Assembly (NCBI GenBank): GCA_024404655.1
Contig: JAKSPR010000052.1
Coordinates: forward strand, 1-11,995
Direction of reading: 5' to 3'
Length of the DNA stretch: 11,995 bases
DNA from: Clostridia bacterium
Lineage (GTDB): Bacteria > Bacillota > Clostridia > Oscillospirales > CAG-272
Below, piece after piece: positions 6,504-11,995 of the stretch (positions are counted from its first letter, which is position 1; the number at the start of each line of letters is the position of its first letter). The notes beneath the pieces were generated by a model, which saw nothing but the letters and a program-made list of their open reading frames with translations, searched no databases and was not told the origin of the DNA. A program made the position numbers and the translations under genes.

Positions 6504-7433
6504 TCATGGCATCAATAACGGATCCATCTGTTCTTCATACCACGCATCCGGCATGTGCTTGATGACATAGCGGTCACAGCGGACGGGATTTTCGGGCGAG
6601 TGGTCAAAGAAATTTTCTCCGGTATCCGCATCGACGGAGGCAAGACCGCGGACGGTATCATAGCCTGCGGCGGCGGGATCGTCAGAGAGGGCAAGGAGGA
6701 TCAGCATGGGATCCCAGGCACAGCGGCCTTTTTCCGAGCCGTGGTCGCGGAAGGCACGGTACAGCGGGTCATCCTCATCGGGCTTGGGATGAGCAAAGAC
6801 GGATACACCGACCTCAAAGCCGAGGAACGTGATATCGACGGGACAGAGGGCAAGGACCGTATGGGCACCGTGAGAAGAGCGGGTGTTTCTTGCAAAGTTG
6901 TTTTCTTTGCCGTGTCCGTCCTTTTCCCAGTTTCCCGCCATCATCCAGAGGTGTTTCACCTTTTTGCGGACCAGCTCCGCGCCGGAAAGCGGAGAAATAT
7001 CGTCGGGAGGGGAAGTGAGAAGGGCAGCGAGAACCTGCGGATATCCGATTTCCAGAAGCTCCGCGTTGCCGTCCTCTGCTGCGGCGAGCAGACGGCGGTA
7101 GAGGGAGACACCGTCTTCGCACTGCTCATTCCGCAGCGTTCCGCCGAGCGTCTCTGCCATGTTTTTCTGATAGGGAGGATTCCTGCCGAAATCCACGGCG
7201 TCCGGATCAATGCCGATGGGGCAGGTGATCCCCTCATGGCGCAGAAAGGCTTCAAGAGACGGGGCGGAATACGGCATGCAGGCATTGAGGATGACCCCGT
7301 CCAGCTGCCATTTCCGTTCTTTTGCGAACCGGCAGACCAGCCGGACAGCGGCGACGTCATCACAGTCGGTCCACCAGTCGGTGCCGAGGATGATATGACG
7401 GTTACGATATGTCATGGCTGCCCCCCCCCGCAT
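6504..7433 (-). CDS. Inosine-uridine nucleoside-hydrolase-like protein, variant active site
   Basis: A 309-residue protein (303 if it starts at ATG 7415). The N-terminus IILGTDWWTDCDDVAAVRL carries the Asp cluster that binds calcium and ribose in nucleoside hydrolases, but with a WWTDC insertion compared with the usual TDPGxDD. MMAGNWEKDG (164-173) and NNFARN match the middle ribose-binding block. AWDPMLILLAL (239-249) keeps the late metal-ligand Asp (241), but the usual preceding His is Trp240. Canonical family members cleave the N-glycosidic bond of ribonucleosides; here the substrate may differ. No signal peptide is seen. ATG 7433 overlaps the GH9 stop (TGATG), suggesting translational coupling. 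A nine-G run (7429-7421) lies between this ATG and ATG 7415, and could serve as a ribosome site for the latter. The gene is convergent with the permease. Fold likely, specificity unknown. Confidence 0.78.
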   Translation of the reverse strand: MRGGAAMTYRNRHIILGTDWWTDCDDVAAVRLVCRFAKERKWQLDGVILNACMPYSAPSLEAFLRHEGITCPIGIDPDAVDFGRNPPYQKNMAETLGGTLRNEQCEDGVSLYRRLLAAAEDGNAELLEIGYPQVLAALLTSPPDDISPLSGAELVRKKVKHLWMMAGNWEKDGHGKENNFARNTRSSHGAHTVLALCPVDITFLGFEVGVSVFAHPKPDEDDPLYRAFRDHGSEKGRCAWDPMLILLALSDDPAAAGYDTVRGLASVDADTGENFFDHSPENPVRCDRYVIKHMPDAWYEEQMDPLLMP

Positions 7434-9913
7434 CAGTTCTCACCAAGTCCCAACAGATGCCGGACAGCGAGGACGAGGAACATATAGTGAGACGATCCGC
7501 CGCCGAGGACGTACTCGGTCTGCTGCCAGAGGAAGGGGAATTCAAGCAGCTCCGGGAAGTCGGGACGGATGAGGGCAGTGCCGGAGACCACACCGCCGGG
7601 GATGTAGGACCAGTCACCGCGGTTGGCACCGTAGGCGACCGTTGCGGACTTCGTACCCACACCGGAAGCAAAAGAGGCGGTATTGGAACCGGGATGACAG
7701 CCGAGAATGAAATCGAGGGCGTGATAGATCATATCCGCGCGGAACAGATCCGGGAAAGCCTCGTGCATGAAGAAATACCGGAAACCGAGGCTTTGGATAT
7801 CCCAGCCCGCGCCCCAGATATGGGGACGGTAGGGAATACCGTAGGGCGTTTCAGCGCTCAGCTTCGTATAGTGCTCCGTCAGGGGGGCAAGAGCCTGGCG
7901 GACAGCATCTGTGAACGCGGAATCATTTACAAAGGACAGGACGCGGCAGACAAACCAGCCGACACGCTCCGCGTTTTCTTTTATGAGAGGCAGACTGTCA
8001 AGGATGAAGGCGCGGTATCCGTCCTTGCCGGTGGTACGGTAAAGCTCACATGCGGCGTGGAGCTTCTGGGCGGCAGCATTCGCTGCATCGGTGCGGGCAA
8101 AAAGGGCTTCCGATACGGCGAGCGCTTCTTCTGCGAGGGTATCGTTGAAGCCGCGGAGGACGCGGGCCGCTGCGGCAAGGTTGGCAGCCGTGGAAAGCTC
8201 TCTCGGCGGATTGTTCTCGGTGAAGACCCAGCGGTCATCATCGTTGCCGGGAATACCGTCGGTCATGGTCGAGCCGTCGCCGAGCAGAACATACTGGCGC
8301 AGTTTGTTGCTGATGATGCCGCGGTAGAGCCGCCCGAGGGCGCGGTAGCCTGCGACCACGGAGAGCGTGCCGTGCTCGATCTGCTGGAGAATATCGTTTT
8401 TGCCGTCGGGACAGTGGATCTCCGTGACCTTGCGGGTCTGGTCGATCGTTGTGGCGTCGTAGTCTACATGAAAGGCTTCATAGGCTGCAGAGAGGATATA
8501 GACCTCGCCGGACTGGGATTCCACACGGAGATCGTAGTCTCCTGCATCGTGCCAGCCGCCCACATTCAGACCGGGGACAAAGTCGCCGGGCCGATAGCGG
8601 GTCAGCGTCTCGGGACCCTGCTCGTAGCCGTCGATGTGGATATTCGCGGTTTTCGCCATCCGAGCATCGTAATTGTGGCAGAGACCGTGCCAGACACGGT
8701 ATTTTTCGTTGACCCGCATGTGGCACATCTGCACCGGCAGGAAATATTCAAGTACCGGCTGCCAGACGCCGCGTTCATAAACATCCTCCGCAATGCGGAA
8801 GACGGAGGAACACGCATCCCCGTAAGCGATGCGGTAGAGACCGCTTTCACGGATGCAGGAAAAATCAAGGGTCAGATAGTGATAGCGAAGGAACCGTCCC
8901 CATTCTTCACCGCGGGTCTCAAGGACACATTCCTCCCCCGCTTTTGTGATACGCAGGACACGGACAGGCTTGTCTGCGTCATCCAGCGGGTCGAGCTCTA
9001 TAACCGCCTGCTTGGGCTGTGCGGGATGATAGCCGACCTGGGAGATCTGCACGACTGCCGGAGAGAGCCAGTGCTCATCTACACAGGGCGTGATCTTCCA
9101 GACGATGGCGTTCTCCGTCACATCGGCGGGAACTTCGGAGCTTAACACGAACCAGCCGTTGTTGTGGTTCATGCGTCCGTCATAGAGCTTGATATCCGCG
9201 GTCATGCTTTCCACGGTGAAACAGTAAAGTCTGTCCTCCGGGCGGACGGTGCAGGTCCTGCCGACGGCGTAGGGTACTGCGATGAGATCATCGGCGGTGA
9301 TGGGATTGTAGTCACTGCGGTCGGCAAGGTGGGTGATATCGGTCTTCGGAGTGTGGCCCGCAAAAGTACCTGTGTGGTCGAGGTTGGAGGGCATGGACAG
9401 AGTGGGACCGTTTGGCTGACGTGGGAAAATACCGCAGGCGTCATCCATGAGATAGGATTTGCCGAACAGTTCTCCCGGGAACAATTCCAGATTGAAGCAT
9501 AGTTTCCCCAGAAACCGCTCCGGCACAGGGCGGTCGAGGTCCACACAAACGGTGACGCCATCCCCCTCGCCCCTGACCGTGACGCGGTAGGAAAATTCAA
9601 AATCCGGATAGATCATCGGATTGAAGCCCTGCAGATGACCGCCAAGATCGGGGTAGGAAAGTTCCGTTTCGATGGTATTGGAATCCTCGTCAAGGGTGCG
9701 TCTGCCCTGCTTCGGCAGAGGCTGCCACTGACCGGGGGTCTGTTCAAAACGGATATCGCCGTTGGTAGCGACACGTTTGCCGTGCATGAGCAGGCTCACG
9801 CCGGACTGATGTCCTGCGGGATAGAAATCGTCAAAGGCCATGACATTGACGCCGCGGCAACGGAAATATCCGGCGGCTTTGTCGAGCTTGAATGCGGGGG
9901 AAATCTCGTTCAT
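7433..9913 (-). CDS. Glycoside hydrolase family 9 protein with CelD_N Ig-like domain, no signal peptide
   Basis: An 826-residue protein in three parts. Residues 1-280 are a beta-rich N-terminal region I cannot assign. About 285-375 is the CelD_N immunoglobulin-like domain (VVQISQVGYHP at 287-297). About 380-826 is the alpha/alpha-barrel. The GH9 hallmark GGWHDAGDYD is at 452-461, with Asp456 and Asp459 as the expected nucleophile-activating base pair. Near the end come LGCHPGSNTASFASGVGTKS and QQTEYVLGGG, whose Glu800 is the likely catalytic acid. GH9 members are inverting beta-1,4-glucanases, beta-glucosidases or exo-beta-glucosaminidases. The lack of a signal peptide, dockerin and cellulose-binding module points to an exo-type enzyme working on imported oligosaccharides. 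AGGAGG eight bases upstream fixes the start. The 51-base gap to the preceding HEPN-like gene has no clear terminator or strong promoter, so they may share a transcript. The stop overlaps the next gene. Confidence 0.9.
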   Translation of the reverse strand: MNEISPAFKLDKAAGYFRCRGVNVMAFDDFYPAGHQSGVSLLMHGKRVATNGDIRFEQTPGQWQPLPKQGRRTLDEDSNTIETELSYPDLGGHLQGFNPMIYPDFEFSYRVTVRGEGDGVTVCVDLDRPVPERFLGKLCFNLELFPGELFGKSYLMDDACGIFPRQPNGPTLSMPSNLDHTGTFAGHTPKTDITHLADRSDYNPITADDLIAVPYAVGRTCTVRPEDRLYCFTVESMTADIKLYDGRMNHNNGWFVLSSEVPADVTENAIVWKITPCVDEHWLSPAVVQISQVGYHPAQPKQAVIELDPLDDADKPVRVLRITKAGEECVLETRGEEWGRFLRYHYLTLDFSCIRESGLYRIAYGDACSSVFRIAEDVYERGVWQPVLEYFLPVQMCHMRVNEKYRVWHGLCHNYDARMAKTANIHIDGYEQGPETLTRYRPGDFVPGLNVGGWHDAGDYDLRVESQSGEVYILSAAYEAFHVDYDATTIDQTRKVTEIHCPDGKNDILQQIEHGTLSVVAGYRALGRLYRGIISNKLRQYVLLGDGSTMTDGIPGNDDDRWVFTENNPPRELSTAANLAAAARVLRGFNDTLAEEALAVSEALFARTDAANAAAQKLHAACELYRTTGKDGYRAFILDSLPLIKENAERVGWFVCRVLSFVNDSAFTDAVRQALAPLTEHYTKLSAETPYGIPYRPHIWGAGWDIQSLGFRYFFMHEAFPDLFRADMIYHALDFILGCHPGSNTASFASGVGTKSATVAYGANRGDWSYIPGGVVSGTALIRPDFPELLEFPFLWQQTEYVLGGGSSHYMFLVLAVRHLLGLGEN

Positions 9914-9929
9914 CTGGGGTTCCTCCTTA

Positions 9930-9941
9930 TTGACTTATTTA
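9930..9941 (-). promoter_or_regulatory. Leader motif TAAAYAAGTCAA, copy in front of GH9
   Basis: On the minus strand the GH9 leader holds TAAATAAGTCAA just before AAGGAGG. The leader of the upstream HEPN-like gene holds TAAACAAGTCAA in the same orientation at 10666-10655, close to its predicted transcription start. Eleven of twelve bases agree. A regulatory role is a guess. Confidence 0.25.
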
Positions 9942-9964
9942 CAAGTTTCTGATGAAAATATTGG

Positions 9965-10624
9965 CTACCGCAGAAAATACCACGCCGCACCGGCGAGGAT
10001 CAGGAGCAGAAACAGAACGGAAAAGAGGATAAGCGGTGCTCTGTTCTGCTTTTTCTTTGTGCTTTTTTTGCGGGAGGTTTTCTTTTGGGGGGATTTTTTG
10101 GCAGCGGTCGTTTTCTTTGCGGGTTTCTTATCTGTTGCTGCCGTCTTTTTCGTTGTCTTTTTCGGCTTGTCAGAGGCTTTTTCCGTTTTCTTTGCGGCGG
10201 TTTTTCTGACCGTTTTTTCAGCCGGGGGATCATCTCTGACGATGCGCTTCGGCTTTTCTGCGGGAGCTGGTTGTTTCGGCGTTGGTTTTGGCTGGGCAGG
10301 GCGCGAAACGGGCTTTTTTAACTGCGCCAGCGGGTCACCTTTGGACAGCATACGGCTGTGGAACTCCCTGACAAAGGCGAGGTCCTCTTTTTCGCAGTAT
10401 CCCGTATCCGAGGATTCATGGGCAATCTGATTGCGCACCCAGCGGACATGCTTGAGCATTCGGTAGTCCTGCGCCCAGTCGGGAATGAGGTATCGTCCTT
10501 CGGCGTCCTTTGCTTCCATCTGTGTGATGTATTCGCTGACGCCGTGGGGACAGTCAAAGCTGTCGCTGCACAGCTTTTCAAGGGATTTATAGGCTTCAAA
10601 AAATTCGTTATCCAGTTTCTGCAT
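9965..10624 (-). CDS. HEPN-like domain protein with Lys-rich H1-like linker and C-terminal membrane anchor
   Basis: A 219-residue protein in three parts. Residues 1-95 are helical and contain LKHVRWVRNQIAHES; R64-N-Q-I-A-H69 fits the R-X4-H motif, with polar Asn after Arg, of HEPN domains, many of which are ribonucleases. Similar short domains of unknown function occur in Clostridia (possibly DUF6548; from memory). Residues about 102-195 are a low-complexity Lys/Ala/Pro/Thr stretch with PAKK- and TAAKK-like repeats, as in histone H1 tails. Residues about 197-217 (APLILFSVLFLLLILAGAA) are a single hydrophobic helix at the very end, so the protein should be tail-anchored with the rest in the cytoplasm. 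The basic part may touch nucleic acid or acidic surfaces; this is inference. AGGAAT ten bases upstream and a perfect promoter support the start. No paired toxin or antitoxin gene is adjacent. Confidence 0.75.
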   Translation of the reverse strand: MQKLDNEFFEAYKSLEKLCSDSFDCPHGVSEYITQMEAKDAEGRYLIPDWAQDYRMLKHVRWVRNQIAHESSDTGYCEKEDLAFVREFHSRMLSKGDPLAQLKKPVSRPAQPKPTPKQPAPAEKPKRIVRDDPPAEKTVRKTAAKKTEKASDKPKKTTKKTAATDKKPAKKTTAAKKSPQKKTSRKKSTKKKQNRAPLILFSVLFLLLILAGAAWYFLR

Positions 10625-10667
10625 GATTGTGATGATTCCTGTTAAAAGTGTGATTTGACTTGTTTAT

Positions 10668-10696
10668 ATTATAGCGGAGACTGCACAGATTGTCAA
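10668..10696 (-). promoter_or_regulatory. Perfect consensus sigma-A-type promoter of the HEPN-like gene
   Basis: TTGACA (10696-10691), a 17-base spacer and TATAAT (10673-10668) on the minus strand match the consensus exactly. Transcription should start near 10661, leaving a leader of about 37 bases. It may also drive the GH9 and nucleoside-hydrolase-like genes, as no terminator was seen before 6480. Confidence 0.9.
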
Positions 10697-10711
10697 GGCG
10701 GAATTTGCCCC

Positions 10712-10731
10712 TGTTTTTTTCGGAAAAAACA
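10712..10731. promoter_or_regulatory. Palindrome between divergent promoters, candidate operator
   Basis: TGTTTTTT (10712-10719) and AAAAAACA (10724-10731) are perfect 8-bp inverted arms around a TCGG centre. The element abuts the -35 box (10732) of the plus-strand FAD-oxidoreductase promoter and lies 16 bases from the -35 of the minus-strand promoter. This is a typical place for an operator that controls both. It is not followed by a T run on either strand, which argues against a terminator. Confidence 0.5.
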
Positions 10732-10760
10732 TTGCATCCGGGGTCATGCTGTGCTATAAT
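10732..10760 (+). promoter_or_regulatory. Sigma-A-type promoter of the FAD-dependent oxidoreductase
   Basis: TTGCAT (10732-10737) and TATAAT (10755-10760) are separated by 17 bases on the plus strand. The start should fall near 10767, giving a leader of about 35 bases before ATG 10802. The -35 box lies back to back with the minus-strand promoter at 10668-10696. Confidence 0.85.
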
Positions 10761-10801
10761 GAAAACCGGAACGCAATCTGCAAAAAAAGGAATGATTCGG
10801 A

Positions 10802-11995
10802 ATGAGTGAAACTGTTTTTTCTTATGATACGCTTTATGACGTCGCTGTCTGCGGCGGCGGGCCTGCGGGCTTCTGTGCGGCGATCGCAGCGGCGCGGGGC
10901 GGAGCAAAGACGATTCTGATCGAGCGAGGCGGCATGCTGGGCGGAATCTGGACGGCAGGACTGCTCAGCTGGATTCTTGACTGCGCAAACAAAAACGGTA
11001 TTCTGCGGGAGTTTCTTGATAAGCTGCGTGAGAGCGGTCACGGACATTTCGGACGCTGGCAGAACTTCATTGCGGAGCCGGAGTGGGTCAAGATCACGCT
11101 GGAGCGGATGTGCGAAGAAGCCGGCGTGGAGATTCTTTTCTATACGACGATCGTTTCCGCCCATGTCAATGCGGAAAAACGGCTGGAATCCGTCGGCTGC
11201 AATGGACGCGGAAAGCAGTTTGACATCCGGGCAAAGGTCTTTATCGACTGCACGGGAGACGGAGATGTGGGATATCTTGCGGGATGCTCCTACGAATACG
11301 GCGACGGAGAGCGGGCGCAGCCCATGACCCTGATCGCCCTTGCCGACGGACTTGATCCCGTTGCGGCGCGGGAATTTGACAATGCTGAACCGTATCTTCC
11401 CGGAAAGCCCAACGCAAAACAGAGAATGTATGACTATATGAAGTCACTCGGCATCACGCCGACCTATTCCTCCCCCTCGTTCTTCCACGTGCAGGACGGA
11501 TTGTGGATCGTCATGACGGTACAGGAATTCGGCTATGCGCCGGACGATGTGCATGCGCTGACCAGAGCCACAAGGGAGGGCAGAGAAGAACTTGTAAAGC
11601 AGTTTGAAGCACTGAAAAGCTCCGGCGGGATCTTTGCCAATCTGCGGCTGCTGATGACAGCCCCCTATATCGGCATCCGGGAAAGCCGGAGAATCCTCGG
11701 GGAATACACCGTCACGGATGAAGATATCCTGTCCGGCGCGACCTTTGAGGATGCGGTGTGTGACGTGACTTTCAATGTCGATGTGCACCCCACCGCCAAA
11801 AACCGGAATTTCAGTGAAGAGCAGCGCGGCATGAAGGCAAAGCCCTATCAGATCCCCCTGCGCGCGCTGATCGCCAAAGAAGTGAAAGGCCTTCTGCTTG
11901 CGGGACGCTGTATCAGCGGTTCGTTCTATGCCCATTCCAGCTACCGCGTGTCCGGCGACGCCTCCGCCATGGGTGAGGCCGCGGGACGGTATGCG
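10802..11995 (+). CDS. FAD-dependent oxidoreductase (FAD_oxidored family), 3' end outside window
   Basis: The frame is open for 398 codons to the window edge, so the stop is not visible. The N-terminus YDVAVCGGGPAGFCAAIAAARGGAKTILIER places the dinucleotide-binding GGGPAG at 18-23 and the acidic ribose-binding Glu at the end of the second strand. GGMLGGIWTAG follows. FIDCTGDGDVG (147-157) is the second FAD-contact block, and AGRCISGSFYAHSSYRVSGDASAMGEAAG (367-395) is the third, as in FAD_oxidored proteins. These are common in glycan and sugar-acid loci, but their substrates are mostly unknown. No signal peptide is present. AAGGA (10787-10791) ten bases upstream supports ATG 10802; the ATG at 10792 is out of frame. 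It is transcribed away from the HEPN-like gene from its own promoter. Little, if anything, of the FAD-binding part appears to be missing. Confidence 0.9.
   Translation, partial: MSETVFSYDTLYDVAVCGGGPAGFCAAIAAARGGAKTILIERGGMLGGIWTAGLLSWILDCANKNGILREFLDKLRESGHGHFGRWQNFIAEPEWVKITLERMCEEAGVEILFYTTIVSAHVNAEKRLESVGCNGRGKQFDIRAKVFIDCTGDGDVGYLAGCSYEYGDGERAQPMTLIALADGLDPVAAREFDNAEPYLPGKPNAKQRMYDYMKSLGITPTYSSPSFFHVQDGLWIVMTVQEFGYAPDDVHALTRATREGREELVKQFEALKSSGGIFANLRLLMTAPYIGIRESRRILGEYTVTDEDILSGATFEDAVCDVTFNVDVHPTAKNRNFSEEQRGMKAKPYQIPLRALIAKEVKGLLLAGRCISGSFYAHSSYRVSGDASAMGEAAGRYA

Noticed and set aside
7409..9145. Long plus-strand open frame of 578 codons opposite the GH9 gene
   Set aside because: It is antisense to a protein with clear GH9 motifs. 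It has no ribosome site or recognisable domain, and starts from an unlikely position inside the neighbouring gene overlap. GC-rich codons make such shadows common.
10000..10321. Lys/Arg-rich or Phe/Cys-rich frames overlapping the H1-like linker
   Set aside because: They are frame-shifted or antisense readings of the low-complexity Lys codons in the real gene.

Overview
The window looks like part of a chromosome from a Gram-positive, anaerobic, gut-type Clostridia (Oscillospirales/Christensenellales-like). The basis is indirect: GC-rich coding sequence, strong AGGAGG-type ribosome sites, consensus sigma-A-type promoters, cysteine-rich proteins without signal peptides, and a gene set (DUF4838, leaderless GH9, beta-helix proteins, FAD-dependent oxidoreductase) that I associate with uncultured gut Firmicutes. 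The species cannot be named from sequence alone. No tRNA, rRNA, CRISPR array, insertion sequence or phage module was seen.

Layout. At 1-125 (+) is the end of a GNAT-like acetyltransferase, closed by a bidirectional hairpin (133-163). From 5283 down to 170 on the minus strand runs a probable four-gene operon: a DUF4838 protein, a CBM plus beta-helix protein resembling GH87 alpha-1,3-glucanase/mycodextranase, a second right-handed beta-helix (pectate-lyase-3 type) protein, and a leaderless N-acetylmuramoyl-L-alanine amidase. Its promoter (TTGCAA-17-TATGAT) sits back to back with the promoter (TTGACA-17-TATGAC) of a ten-helix EamA/DMT permease at 5501-6430 (+). Three 9-bp direct repeats and a short palindrome lie between the two promoters. 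The permease converges on a second minus-strand group, and a shared hairpin (6447-6480) separates them. That group is a HEPN-like/Lys-rich/membrane-anchored protein (9965-10624), a GH9 glycosidase (7433-9913) and a nucleoside-hydrolase-like protein (6504-7433) that overlaps the GH9 stop codon. It is driven by a perfect TTGACA-17-TATAAT promoter. Divergent from it, an FAD-dependent oxidoreductase (10802 onward, +) runs off the window.

Together this reads as an intracellular glycan-processing neighbourhood. None of the hydrolase-like proteins has a visible signal peptide, so they would act on imported oligosaccharides, or on cell-wall or nucleoside fragments, in the cytoplasm. The permease is a possible but unproven importer or exporter. 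The main oddities are an in-frame TAA at codon 5 of the GH87-like gene, the HEPN-type R-X4-H motif on a tail-anchored histone-H1-like protein, a nucleoside hydrolase with an altered active-site signature whose start region contains a nine-G run, and repeat or palindrome elements centred between both divergent promoter pairs.
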